Assembly: GCA_003054655.1 (NCBI GenBank)
Contig: QAYZ01000011.1
Coordinates: forward strand, 124,001-188,000
Source of the DNA: Spartobacteria bacterium LR76
Lineage (GTDB): Bacteria > Verrucomicrobiota > Verrucomicrobiia > Chthoniobacterales > Terrimicrobiaceae
Reading direction: 5' to 3'
Length of the DNA: 64,000 bases
Under the pieces are notes generated by a model that made no database searches, was not told where the DNA came from, and saw nothing but the letters and a program-made list of their open reading frames with translations. Positions 1 to 8,823 of this stretch are shown here, piece after piece; positions within the stretch are counted from its first letter, which is position 1, and every line of letters starts with the position of its first letter. The position numbers and the translations under genes are program-made.

Positions 1-27
1 TCGAGCGCGGAATGCAGCAGATCCGCT

Positions 28-657
28 CTAGAGTTTTCCAGCGACATCATGATGGCCGAGATCGATGAGGGTTGAGCGCACGATGGCGGGGAAATCCTGT
101 CCGGCATCCTGGGAGAGCACCCAGCGGGCAGCGGCGAGGAGTTCGTCCTGGGTCGGAGTGAGCGCCGCAAGATCCTGGAGGTGTTTGCCGGGACCTTGGT
201 CGACAAGGGCGAAAAGCTTCAGATGGATCAGGTCGTAGCGGTCTGTGAAGTGGACGCGGAGAGAGGGGCCGAATTCCGCGCCATGGAGACGATCAACAAA
301 ACCCGCCGGAAGGCCGCACTGAAGCTGATCGGCAGGCTCGGCATTCAACCAGTTCGGCGGCAGATCAAGGAGGCGTCCGATGCGGGCGGCAATGGCGAGC
401 AATGCCGGAGAGAGGGGGCGGGGTTCCACGAGGTTTCGCTCGGCATCTTACCGGGCGATGACGTCGACGTCGCGAGTGGTGCGGCGGGAGAAATTCAGTG
501 CCAGCAGAGCCGAGCCGCCGCAAACCACGAGATCGTGGGGTTCTATGCCCTCCCGTTCCATCTCGGACGCCAAGAGAGAGAGGGCTTGATGAAGGTAATC
601 TGGAGAAAATGGCGGCATGAGTGCAATAAAACTCTCTAAACGCGAATTTAATTGCAC
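28..657 (-). pseudogene. DUF6036-type nucleotidyltransferase, interrupted by an in-frame stop
   Basis: Two open segments lie in the same frame, 657-448 and 447-28, separated only by a TAA codon at 450-448. The upstream part carries the nucleotidyltransferase-like signature VVCGGSALLALN followed by RRTTRDVDVIAR. The downstream part continues the same family (RPLSPALL, GLPAGFVDRLHG, RYDLIHLKLFALVDQGPGKH) up to a TAG at 30-28. Read through the stop, the product is about 209 residues, close to the usual length of this nucleotidyltransferase/antitoxin-like family. The start is GTG at 657, or ATG at 618. The single nonsense codon suggests a recent pseudogene; a sequencing error or readthrough cannot be excluded. 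No partner toxin is visible. Family assignment is from remembered motifs. Confidence 0.7.
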
Positions 658-719
658 ATTAACTGCGATGCAATTCGTCTTTTTTACGGATTTGGAGAAT
701 TTCAGGGTGGGGCTTCGCC

Positions 720-1160
720 CTAGACGGCGATGTCTTCGTTCCAGAGTTCCGGGCGGTCAGCGATGAACTGGCGCATCATGGCGATGCATTCCTCATCCTG
801 GGCGACGACGAGCTCGACGCCCTGGGATTTCAGCCAGTCCTCGGCTCCGAGGAAGGTCACATTTTCGCCGATGACGATTTTCGGGATTTTATAGAGGAGC
901 GAGGTGCCGCTGCACATCGGGCAGGGCGAGAGGGTGGTGTAGAGGACGCACTCGCGGTAGACGGAGGCGGGCTGGCGGCCGGCCTGCTGAAAGGCGCTCA
1001 TCTCGCCGTGGAGGAGCGGGTCGCCTTTCTGGACGCGCATATTGTGGCCGCGGCCGATGATGCGGCCCTGGTGAACGATGACGGAGCCAATCGGGATGCC
1101 GCCCTCGGCCAGCCCCTGGCGGGCTTCGTCGATGGCGGCCTGGAGAAACGGATCGCGCAT
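720..1160 (-). CDS. Cytosine/nucleoside deaminase, yeast FCY1-like
   Basis: This 146-residue protein has the zinc deaminase fold of the cytidine/deoxycytidylate superfamily. The zinc site is clear: HGE (LLHGEMSAF) and the PCPMC motif in LSPCPMCSG. The whole chain follows the yeast cytosine deaminase pattern (EGGIPIGSVIV, GRGHNMRVQKGD, TTLSPCPMC, VVGEN-like VIGENV, MRQFIADRPELWNEDI) rather than the unrelated bacterial CodA amidohydrolase. The expected reaction is cytosine to uracil plus ammonia in pyrimidine salvage, although other substrates such as guanine-like bases are possible in this superfamily. It stands alone, transcribed away from the alginate-lyase gene, with no obvious operon partner. 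Confidence 0.85.
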   Translation of the reverse strand: MRDPFLQAAIDEARQGLAEGGIPIGSVIVHQGRIIGRGHNMRVQKGDPLLHGEMSAFQQAGRQPASVYRECVLYTTLSPCPMCSGTSLLYKIPKIVIGENVTFLGAEDWLKSQGVELVVAQDEECIAMMRQFIADRPELWNEDIAV

Positions 1161-1451
1161 GGTGCGTGGGAGGGTAGCGCGGTGCGCCGTCCGTTTCCAG
1201 CATGCAGTTGACCGGCCTGGGGGAACTACGCGGAACGCATCGGGTTGCTTCTACAGTGAGACAATCGAGGCCCTTGCTGGCGGGCGGGGGATGGGGTTAG
1301 GGGTTGCCAAGATCACCGCCAGTGGCGGATGCGCGAGTCTCGGAAACGGTGGGAATGCGCCGTGGCCGGTTGAACGGCGCGTTGACGGCCTCTGGCGAAA
1401 CCATGCAGGCGGGCGGCGAAATCGCCGTCTGCCGATCACCCCCCCCGAACC

Positions 1452-3527
1452 ATGAAAATCCTCCTCGCGGCGCTTGGCGCCTTTTCGCTGGCTATTGCCT
1501 CATCCCAGGGACTCGTCGTTACCGGAACGTCCGATCTCCCGGCGGTGAAGAGCTATGTGCAAAACCTCGCCATCGTGCACGACGGCAGCATGATGAACTC
1601 CCAGGCGGAGCTGGATTTCATCAAGGACAAGATCCAGAACAACGTCGAGCCGTGGAAGACCTACTACACGAACCTGACGAAGAGCGGTCATTCCAAGCTC
1701 ACCCGTACACCCCAGGCCATGGCGGAGCCGACGACGCAATCGGGCTTCCTGGGAGACTCCTATGCGGCCTACAACCAGGCGCTGATCTTCTATTTCACCG
1801 GCGATGTACAGTATGCTCAGAATGCCCGGACGCTGATCCTGGCCTGGGCGTCGACGTTGCAGAACTTTGGGCAGGTCGGGGCAAACTGGTATCTGGCTCC
1901 GGCGTGGGCGGCATCGGTTTTCGCTCCGGCGGCCGAGTTGCTGCGCAATACGCCGGGGTCGGGCTGGACGGCGGCGGACACGGCAAGCGTGCAGGCGATG
2001 TTCAACCGGGCGTTTCTGCCGGTGCTGAAGTTTCGCTATGCGTATGGAAACCGCGAGCTGTCGGTCTGCAATGCGCTGGTGGCTATCGGCATCTTCAACG
2101 ACGACCGGGCCGCCCTCTACATGGGGCTGCATCAATGGGTGAGCTATATCCCGTGCTATTTCTATCTGGCCTCCGATGGGGCGACGCCGATCCAGGCGGA
2201 TTATTTTCTCACCCAGCCCGATGCCAATACGCTCTGGGCGATGCACCAGGATCTTTTCCCGACGATGGGGTCGTCGAGCGACTGGCTGTACACCTTCAGC
2301 AGCGGATATCCGAACTACCCATTCGCCGGCAAGGGCGACGACAAGACGATGATGCTCATGCCCGCCGCCAGCGGGTACACGCTGATGGACCAGTGGTACA
2401 TGGGGGCCAATCGCAAGAGCATCGCCAATCCGGTGCCCGCCTTTGTCGACGGGCTTTGCGCGGAGACATTTCGCGACCTCGGGCATGTGGAGTTTGGTTT
2501 CACGGCGGCGATGAATGTGGCGGAGATGGCGTGGCGGCAGGGTATTGACCTCTACTCCGGCTACCAGGAGCGGATCTCGAAATTCCTCGAGCTGCATGCG
2601 GGCTTCCGCCTTTCCGAACCTCTGCCCGCGGCCCTGGCGGCCTCGGGCGTGCTCAATGCAGGCGACGGTCTCGCCGCACCGTTTGAGATCGCGTACAACC
2701 GCTTCCACGACAATCTCGGCGTGCCGCTGCCCAAGCTGGAGCAACTGCTGCCCGTGATCCGGAGCGAGCTCTGGTATCGCACGGCGGCACCGGCGGGGAT
2801 CTTTGCCACCGGGCTGTGGGGGCAGCAGTATTATCACATCCAGTGGGAGTCCCTGCTGCACCAGGGGCTGCCCCCCGAGTCCCTCTTTCCCACCAGCGGC
2901 CTCGTGGGCTATTACGGCCTGGAGCAAAGCGTGTCGGATGCCTCGGGAGCAGGCAATAACGGCTCGGCGGTGGCCGGGGCGGCCTATTCCGCCGATGCGG
3001 CGGAGGAGAGTCATTCCGGGGTATTCGATGGGACGGGTGCCCGCATGGTCATTCCCGACAGCCCGTCGCTGCGCATGACGACCGCGCTGACCATGGGGGC
3101 CTTTGTGAAGGTGCAGTCCTCATCCTTCGCCGCGCGGCCCAACCTGATCGCGAAGAGCTTCAACAATGGCTATCGGCTGCGTTTCAACACCAGCGGAACC
3201 CTCAACCTGCTGATCGGCAACGGGACATCGTCGCCGACCCAGTTCAACGGCACCCAGGTCGTGCCGCTGAATGCGTGGACGCACGTGGCCGCCGTGGTGG
3301 AGATCACTGGCGGTACGGCGACCGTGCGATTTTACGTCGACGGAGTGCCGGACCCCAATGTGCCGACCGCCACGCTCGCCCAGATCAAGGTCGGCAGCGG
3401 CGCTCTCGTCCTCGGTACACGGCTCGACCAGACCTCGACGACGGAATCGCTCCAGGGGCTGCTGGATCAGGTGACGATTCACAACCGCGCCCTCAGCGCG
3501 GCCGAGGTGTTGCAGATGACCCAGTGA
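1452..3527 (+). CDS. Secreted alginate-lyase-family protein with C-terminal LamG domain
   Basis: The protein has 691 residues. It opens with a signal peptide (MKILLAALGAFSLAIASSQG). Residues of about 60-380 form an alpha/alpha-barrel typical of the alginate_lyase family (PF05426): repeated helices, AYGNRELSVCNALVAIGIF and the late motif ETFRDLGHVEFGFTAAMNVAEMAWRQG. Residues of about 480-690 look like a LamG/concanavalin A-like jelly roll (GLVGYYGLEQSVSDASG, NAWTHVAAVVE, LLDQVTIHNRALSAAEV). The likely role is beta-elimination of uronic-acid polysaccharide in the periplasm or outside the cell, with the LamG domain for glycan binding. The exact substrate cannot be read from sequence. It is a single gene, convergent with the sensor kinase downstream. 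Confidence 0.8.
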   Translation: MKILLAALGAFSLAIASSQGLVVTGTSDLPAVKSYVQNLAIVHDGSMMNSQAELDFIKDKIQNNVEPWKTYYTNLTKSGHSKLTRTPQAMAEPTTQSGFLGDSYAAYNQALIFYFTGDVQYAQNARTLILAWASTLQNFGQVGANWYLAPAWAASVFAPAAELLRNTPGSGWTAADTASVQAMFNRAFLPVLKFRYAYGNRELSVCNALVAIGIFNDDRAALYMGLHQWVSYIPCYFYLASDGATPIQADYFLTQPDANTLWAMHQDLFPTMGSSSDWLYTFSSGYPNYPFAGKGDDKTMMLMPAASGYTLMDQWYMGANRKSIANPVPAFVDGLCAETFRDLGHVEFGFTAAMNVAEMAWRQGIDLYSGYQERISKFLELHAGFRLSEPLPAALAASGVLNAGDGLAAPFEIAYNRFHDNLGVPLPKLEQLLPVIRSELWYRTAAPAGIFATGLWGQQYYHIQWESLLHQGLPPESLFPTSGLVGYYGLEQSVSDASGAGNNGSAVAGAAYSADAAEESHSGVFDGTGARMVIPDSPSLRMTTALTMGAFVKVQSSSFAARPNLIAKSFNNGYRLRFNTSGTLNLLIGNGTSSPTQFNGTQVVPLNAWTHVAAVVEITGGTATVRFYVDGVPDPNVPTATLAQIKVGSGALVLGTRLDQTSTTESLQGLLDQVTIHNRALSAAEVLQMTQ

Positions 3528-3586
3528 GGGGTGGGTGTCGCCGCGTCCCGGGGGCTTGATCTCGAGCTGTCCGTGGCGGCGATGGT

Positions 3587-5293
3587 CTACGAGGCGCGGG
3601 CTGCGGGAGTGTGAGGTGCGGCGGGCAGGGTGACGAGGAATGTCGTCCCTTGTCCCGGCGTGCTTTCCACCGAGATCGTGCCGCCATTGGCCTGCACAAA
3701 GTCCATGCACAACTGCAGGCCCAGCCCGAGGCCGCGCTCCCCCTTGGTGCCGAGGGTGGAATCCGGATCGTCATCGAAAAGCGAACGGCTTCTGGCCGGG
3801 TCCATGCCCACGCCGTCATCGGTCACGGATAGCGTCCATTGATTGTTCTCCCTCACGGCGGAGAAGGAGATGCAGCCGCTGACGCGGGTGAACTTGATGG
3901 CGTTGGAGAGCAGGTTGCGCAGGACGGATTTGATCTGGCGGGGATCGGCGAGCACGACGGCATTGGCGGGCACGGTGTTTTCCACGCGGATGTACTTTTC
4001 CTTGGCGAGGAGGCCGAGGAGCTGGATCTCGTCGTGCGCGGCGTCGCGGAGGTTCATGGGCTCTGGCCGGGCCTCGAGGGGATTTGTCTGGAGGCTGCCC
4101 CATTCCATGAGGTTGCCCAGGGCGATCAGGACATGATCCACACCGCGGTGAAGGTCGTCGCGGATCTCCTGGAACGTCTCCATGTCGAGCGTATCGTTGC
4201 CGAGGAGGTCGAGGGAGCTCTTGAGGTTGCCCACGGGGCCGCGCAGGTCGTGCCCGATGATGGAGAAGAGCCGGTCGCGGGCGGACTTGGCGCGCTCCAG
4301 CCGGAGGTTCTTGGCCTCGAGGTTGCGTTGATAGCGGATGGTGGTCTGGTGAAAGATGCCGAGCAGGAGGGCCGCCACGAGCAGGCAGACGATGAAGTTC
4401 AGCCCAAAGGTCTTGAAAAGGATGGCACCCGTACCGTCGGAGGCCTGCTCGACCACCAGCACCCAGCTCAGCTCGGGAATGTAGCGGTAGCTGGCGAGCG
4501 CCCCGCTGCTTGCCACGACCGACATCTCTGCGGAGGTGTTGCCCTGGTCGACCTGGCGCAGGATGGTCTGCATGGCCTCCTCGCCGGCATGGGGAGGCCC
4601 CTCCGCCGCTGCACCCGGAGAGGCCGGGCTGCGGAGGACGAGGCTGCCCTTGCGGTCATAGAAATAGACATCGCGATGGTAGCGCTCGCGGTACTTTTGC
4701 ATGAGCGACTTCACCGCGCTCACGCTCAGGCCCACTCCGGTGGCGGCGAGAAACTCCCCGTCGTTGCCGAGGATGCGATAGTTGATGAAGATCGTCATCG
4801 CATTACTGTTCGACATGTCGGGGTCGACATTGATCTCGTAGTCCTGAGGCATCTGGCGGACGCGGAAAAACCACGCGTCGGCGGGATTGTCCTCGCGGAC
4901 GATCTTCAGCACCTCGGTGGTGTTGTAGTATTTTCGCGTGTGTTCCGAGACGAGGAAGGCGGTGATCGTGCCGTACTTTTTCCTGATATGGGAGAGGTAG
5001 TCGGTGATGGCGGATTCGTCTTTTTCCCCCTGGATCAGCCAGGTTTTGACGAAGGTGTCATTCGCCATCAGCGATGAAATCAGGATTGGGCGAAAGAGGT
5101 CGTGCTGGATCTCCGAGTAGATGTTGTTGCTCGAGAGCGGGAGTTCGTTCTGGAGGATGGCGGAGCGGATCGACTCCCGCGATACGAGATAGCTGATCGT
5201 GCTGGTCACGAGAAAGCCGAGGAACAGCAGGGTTCCCAGGAAGACCAGCAATCGCGACCGGGGGATCGAGGACAATTTGCGGAGCAGATTCAT
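3587..5293 (-). CDS. Membrane sensor histidine kinase with extracytoplasmic sensing domain
   Basis: The protein has 568 residues. TM1 is at about residues 15-37 (LLVFLGTLLFLGFLVTSTIS), followed by a periplasmic region of about 250 residues with Cache-like character (IFINYRILGNDGEFLAATGVGLSV) and TM2 at about 295-318 (FIVCLLVAALLLGIF). A short coiled coil leads to the HisKA dimerisation helix with phosphoacceptor His348 in SIIGHDLRGPVGN. The HATPase domain follows, with an N box (LRNLLSNAIKF) and the G2 motif GERGLGLGLQL. No response regulator is adjacent, so it is an orphan kinase here. The signal is unknown; small organic acids or amino acids are common for Cache domains, but that is family knowledge only. 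Confidence 0.88.
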   Translation of the reverse strand: MNLLRKLSSIPRSRLLVFLGTLLFLGFLVTSTISYLVSRESIRSAILQNELPLSSNNIYSEIQHDLFRPILISSLMANDTFVKTWLIQGEKDESAITDYLSHIRKKYGTITAFLVSEHTRKYYNTTEVLKIVREDNPADAWFFRVRQMPQDYEINVDPDMSNSNAMTIFINYRILGNDGEFLAATGVGLSVSAVKSLMQKYRERYHRDVYFYDRKGSLVLRSPASPGAAAEGPPHAGEEAMQTILRQVDQGNTSAEMSVVASSGALASYRYIPELSWVLVVEQASDGTGAILFKTFGLNFIVCLLVAALLLGIFHQTTIRYQRNLEAKNLRLERAKSARDRLFSIIGHDLRGPVGNLKSSLDLLGNDTLDMETFQEIRDDLHRGVDHVLIALGNLMEWGSLQTNPLEARPEPMNLRDAAHDEIQLLGLLAKEKYIRVENTVPANAVVLADPRQIKSVLRNLLSNAIKFTRVSGCISFSAVRENNQWTLSVTDDGVGMDPARSRSLFDDDPDSTLGTKGERGLGLGLQLCMDFVQANGGTISVESTPGQGTTFLVTLPAAPHTPAARAS

Positions 5294-5812
5294 CGGGTTT
5301 ACAACTCATCGGGACTGACTGTCCACCACGTGCGCAAACCCGATCTGCGGAGTGTAAGGGGGAATGCGATAAGAGGAAAAGCGGAGAGTCGCCCGCCCGC
5401 GCCTCCCCTCCCTGCGATGCGGCCCCTTGATGCGCCCCCGGCCTTGGTAACAAGAGCCGTGGCAGATTTTAACGAAGTGCTCGTAATATTATGCATTTTT
5501 TCTTGGGAGAAACCTGAAAGTCCTGCGAAAGGATCGCAGGGATTTCGCAAACCGGATTTCTTTCCAGCATGAGCTGGAGCGGTTTGGTAACGGTGACGCC
5601 TCTGATCGGTGAGAGGGGGCGTGCAGTCATCTTGCCAGAAAGCCTGCGATCTGTTAGCAGATAACGTAACAGACGCCTTGGGTGCAGGGGCATTTTCCCG
5701 GTTGGGAGGGTAGCGGCCCTGTCTTGGTGGAACGAAAGCAAACCGCGTCGCGGTTCCGTGGTGGTCAACGCTACTCCGGGCGGCGGCGCACAACTCCGTC
5801 CATCATCAGATT
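5294..5812. other. Intergenic region with several hairpins, possible structured leader
   Basis: About 520 bases separate the divergent sensor kinase and the Nif11-like gene. No convincing gene is seen. Several inverted repeats are present. CCTGCGA (5522-5528) pairs with TCGCAGG (5534-5540). CAAACCG near 5548 pairs with CGGTTTG near 5580, around a nested CCAGC-atga-GCTGG. AACCGC (5741-5746) pairs with GCGGTT (5750-5755). They may belong to a 5' leader of the small downstream gene or of the kinase. I could not match them to a known riboswitch. Confidence 0.35.
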
Positions 5813-6034
5813 ATGTCCAGAGAGAACGTGGAACGCCTGCTGCTCGCAGGAGGCAAAGACAAGGACCTGCGCGCGAAATACAACGCCTTCGAGACCAAGG
5901 AGGAGTTTGTCGCCTCGGCGGTGCAGGATGGCTATGACTTCACCATCGAGGAACTCGACAAGGTCATCGCCGACGAGGGTGATTCCTTCGAATCCGCCGG
6001 CAACCCGCGCACGCGCAACATCTGGTGGCGGTAG
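5813..6034 (+). CDS. Nif11-like leader peptide protein, possible RiPP precursor
   Basis: This 73-residue protein fits the Nif11 leader-peptide family (TIGR03798-like). It begins MSRENVERLL, has the charged helical region LRAKYNAFETKEEFVASAV, and carries the hallmark GYDFTIEELDKVIADEG. Nif11-type leaders guide modification enzymes in some RiPP (ribosomally made, modified peptide) pathways. The tail after the domain is short and distinctive, DSFESAGNPRTRNIWWR. It has no Gly-Gly cleavage site, no cysteines and no Ser/Thr-rich core, and no lanthipeptide synthetase, radical SAM maturase or peptidase-transporter gene lies nearby. It may therefore be a stand-alone regulatory or scaffold Nif11 protein rather than a true precursor. 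The start is ATG with no clear ribosome binding site. It converges on the next gene with a 14-base gap. Confidence 0.75.
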   Translation: MSRENVERLLLAGGKDKDLRAKYNAFETKEEFVASAVQDGYDFTIEELDKVIADEGDSFESAGNPRTRNIWWR

Positions 6035-6048
6035 GGTAGGGCAATCCG

Positions 6049-8613
6049 CTAGCGAGGGCTGATCTCCGCGAGCACTTTCCCCAAGGACTGCAGGGCAGCC
6101 TCGGGGTCGTGCGTCGTGGTGAGGATGACGCCCTCGGGCGAGATCACGAAATAGACGGGTCTCACCTGCTGCCTGAGAGCGGTGCGGAGTGATATCGCCT
6201 CCGCCTCGGAGATTTCCTCCACGGCAGGGGATGGCCGGTCGGGTGAGGGAGTTTCGTCCCATACCCGTACGACGACAGGGCGGGAGGCTTCCGGCAGGGT
6301 CTCGATGGCCTGGACGATATTGCCGCCCTGGTTCTTTCCTGCGGGGAAGATGATTATACCCAGGCGCTGGCGGAAGGCCTCGGCTGAGATTTTCTTTCCG
6401 GACACGCTGGTGATCTGAAAGTCGGGAAGCCTGTCCCCTGCACCCAGCGTGCGTTCTACGAATTGGCTCGGTACGTCTTTGAGCGTTAGCACAGTAGTGT
6501 CTTTAGGGATGGTAACCTGGGCATAGGCATTGCCGATCGAGACGGTAAAGGGATGTTCCTTGCTGGGCGAATCGCCGCTGAAATCGACGTTCAGCGAGTA
6601 CACGCCAGCGGCCACATCGGGAGCCTCGAAGCTGCCGTCGGGGGCGATCTCGAACTCGTAGTTGGCGTATTTCGCAAAGTCCTTCGTTGAGGCGACATTG
6701 CTGATACTCAGGCGTCCGATCGAGTCGGCAAAGTCAATGCGCGCACGCTGGTCCTCGGGGATCAAAACCTTGCCCTTCACCACCGCTCCCGCCCCGCCGA
6801 GGGTGACGCGTGCGGTTCCTTTCGCCGGTACGGTGATGGCTATTGAGTGGTAGGTTTTTTCCCAGATTCCCTTCCTTTCTCGAAGCGCTCCAATGATCGC
6901 CGTTCCGGGAATCGCCCGGTCGATACGAAAGTCTCCCTGCGCATCGGTCGTCGCGGTGGCCGAGATGGAAATGGCGGGGTTTTCATTCGCCAGGGTCGGG
7001 AAGAACGCCTGCACTCTCTTGTCGACGAGCGGAGTTCCGCCGCATCGGGCGTTCCCGTCGATGCGCACCCAGGGAGACAGAGTGAGCTCAGACTTCGCGG
7101 CTCCCGATTCCACCGCCCAGCCACTCTCGTGGATGGCGAGCAGCTTGCAGGCCGGGAGATCGCCGGGCGACGGCACCTGGAGACCGAACCGCCCTTGCGC
7201 ACTGGTTTTGGTGTGCGCCCCCCGGAAGCCATATTCGCTGACTTTTCCATCCCGGATATCCGCCTGCTGACCTGGGCGGATGAAGAGGACCTCGGCTCCT
7301 TCCACCGGCTGGCCATCGGGCGTACGGATGACGCCGGTGATGTTCTTTCCCACCTCGGAGGTGGTTCCCTTGCGACGGAGGATCACCTCGGCGGTCGTGG
7401 TGTTTTTGTCGACCTGCAGATGCTGCGCCTCCGGCCATCGACGCCCCTCGTCGAGCCTGTCGGAGTAGCCGGAAACACTGACTGCGAAGGAGATGTCATC
7501 ACCCGCCCGCGCGGCAAAGCGGAAGCGCCCCTCGGCATCGAGGGTGCGGAGCTGAGGGTCCCAGGCGTTCTCTCGATCAATGAGCACCTGGGTGCGAGGC
7601 GGGATGGGTTTCCCGTCATCCAGCGTGACCTGACCTTTCACGATTACGCCTTTTTCCACAGTGATGTCCCCGAGGTCGATCTCGGTATCGGGCTTGACCG
7701 TGAAGACCGACGTCGAGCCGGTGACCCCATCGTCGGGTAGAGTGTCGCGCATGGCGGAGAGCAGCCAGAGTTGGCCGGCGGGGACATTGGTGAGTTCAAA
7801 CTTCCCATCCACATCGGTGCCGATGGTCTGCTTGCCGAGGAAGCCTTCGGCATTGCGGTTTGCCTGGTCAATGACGATGGCCGCATGAGGCACCGGTTTG
7901 CCGTCCCGTACGAGGCGGCCCGTTACGGTCACGCCGCGATCGAGACGATACTCGGCCACGCTGCCATCCGCCCTGGCCGGGAAGATCTTTCGCGCGAGCT
8001 GTGGGGCTTCGATTTGAATGCCGAGGCCGGTGACGGCACCGGGTGGGAAACTGAGAGCGAAAAGCCCTTCCCGGTCGCTCACCGCCAGGGGATCGGTAGG
8101 AGAATGGCCGAACATCTTTCCCCGCGGGATTTCCGTCCAGACCGGCTCGATCTTGGCACCAAAGACCGGCCTGCCCTCGGGATCGAGGATCTTTCCACGG
8201 AGCACCGTATTCTCTGGAGGCGGAACCTTCAGGGTGACGGTGAACGTGCCTTTTCGCGGATCAGTTCGTTCCGCAGAGGAGGGGCTGAACCCATTGGCCG
8301 CGATGAGGATATTGAACAACAGCCCATCATCGACATCGGCGATGGTGAAGCGGCCTTCCGCATCGGTCGTCGCGGATTTTCCACAGTCCGGGTAGCACGA
8401 TGGACAAAGCGGGCTGTTTCCCTCCCTTACCTGCGCAGTAGAGATGAGGACTCTTGCCTGCGAGACAGGTTTGCCGGTTTCATCGGTTACCGTTCCACGC
8501 AATTCTGCCGCGACAATCGCGCCCGGCAGCAGGAGCATCAGCAGGATTTCCCCGAGCCGGAGGAAGGAACATCGGGAAATGATGCGAGTCGGAGCGAGGG
8601 GAGAAGCTTGCAT
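6049..8613 (-). CDS. Large secreted protein with carboxypeptidase-regulatory-like repeats and a C-terminal thioredoxin-like domain
   Basis: The protein has 854 residues. The N-terminus has a long hydrophobic signal segment (LGEILLMLLLPGAIVAAEL). It is followed by at least six carboxypeptidase-regulatory/transthyretin-like beta-sandwich repeats, each opening with a pattern such as LRGTVTDETGKPVSQARVLI, GKILDPEGRPVFGAKI, GRLVRDGKPVPHAAIV or GVIRTPDGQPVEGAEVLF. Residues of about 725-854 resemble a redoxin/thioredoxin fold (RLPDFQITSVSGKKI, VYFVISPEGVILTT) but lack the CXXC motif: the expected site reads FPAGKNQGG. A redox role is therefore doubtful. Such multi-repeat proteins are common in Verrucomicrobia and Planctomycetes and may act in envelope binding or assembly. 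No specific function can be assigned. Confidence 0.75.
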   Translation of the reverse strand: MQASPLAPTRIISRCSFLRLGEILLMLLLPGAIVAAELRGTVTDETGKPVSQARVLISTAQVREGNSPLCPSCYPDCGKSATTDAEGRFTIADVDDGLLFNILIAANGFSPSSAERTDPRKGTFTVTLKVPPPENTVLRGKILDPEGRPVFGAKIEPVWTEIPRGKMFGHSPTDPLAVSDREGLFALSFPPGAVTGLGIQIEAPQLARKIFPARADGSVAEYRLDRGVTVTGRLVRDGKPVPHAAIVIDQANRNAEGFLGKQTIGTDVDGKFELTNVPAGQLWLLSAMRDTLPDDGVTGSTSVFTVKPDTEIDLGDITVEKGVIVKGQVTLDDGKPIPPRTQVLIDRENAWDPQLRTLDAEGRFRFAARAGDDISFAVSVSGYSDRLDEGRRWPEAQHLQVDKNTTTAEVILRRKGTTSEVGKNITGVIRTPDGQPVEGAEVLFIRPGQQADIRDGKVSEYGFRGAHTKTSAQGRFGLQVPSPGDLPACKLLAIHESGWAVESGAAKSELTLSPWVRIDGNARCGGTPLVDKRVQAFFPTLANENPAISISATATTDAQGDFRIDRAIPGTAIIGALRERKGIWEKTYHSIAITVPAKGTARVTLGGAGAVVKGKVLIPEDQRARIDFADSIGRLSISNVASTKDFAKYANYEFEIAPDGSFEAPDVAAGVYSLNVDFSGDSPSKEHPFTVSIGNAYAQVTIPKDTTVLTLKDVPSQFVERTLGAGDRLPDFQITSVSGKKISAEAFRQRLGIIIFPAGKNQGGNIVQAIETLPEASRPVVVRVWDETPSPDRPSPAVEEISEAEAISLRTALRQQVRPVYFVISPEGVILTTTHDPEAALQSLGKVLAEISPR

Positions 8614-8823
8614 GGCGATGGGTAGGGAAGCGGACGGCCAGGCACCTGCGGGAGAGGCGCGAAGCGGTAAGCTGTTACTACGCGACGGGCTGTGCGGTTG
8701 GCGAATACTCTGACCGTATGAGCAGATTGTCTCCGTGATGGATGGACTCAGTTAGCGACTTTTCTCAGGCTCTACGTGAGCGCACGTATCTGCTGGGCGC
8801 GATCCTGCTTTTCAGGTCATGCG

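Noticed and set aside
1500-3014. Long open frame antisense to the alginate-lyase gene, and similar long antisense frames opposite hcp, the PKS and the DUF748 gene
   Set aside because: They are Arg/His/Pro-rich, show no domain motifs and mirror well-supported genes; long antisense frames are expected at this GC content.
5522-5590. Known riboswitch (for example cyclic-di-GMP) before the Nif11 gene
   Set aside because: Hairpins are present but conserved core sequences of the riboswitch classes I know are not matched.
5299-5793. Possible gene on the minus strand in the spacer before the Nif11 gene
   Set aside because: Composition is not protein-like and no motif is seen; it overlaps the hairpin region.
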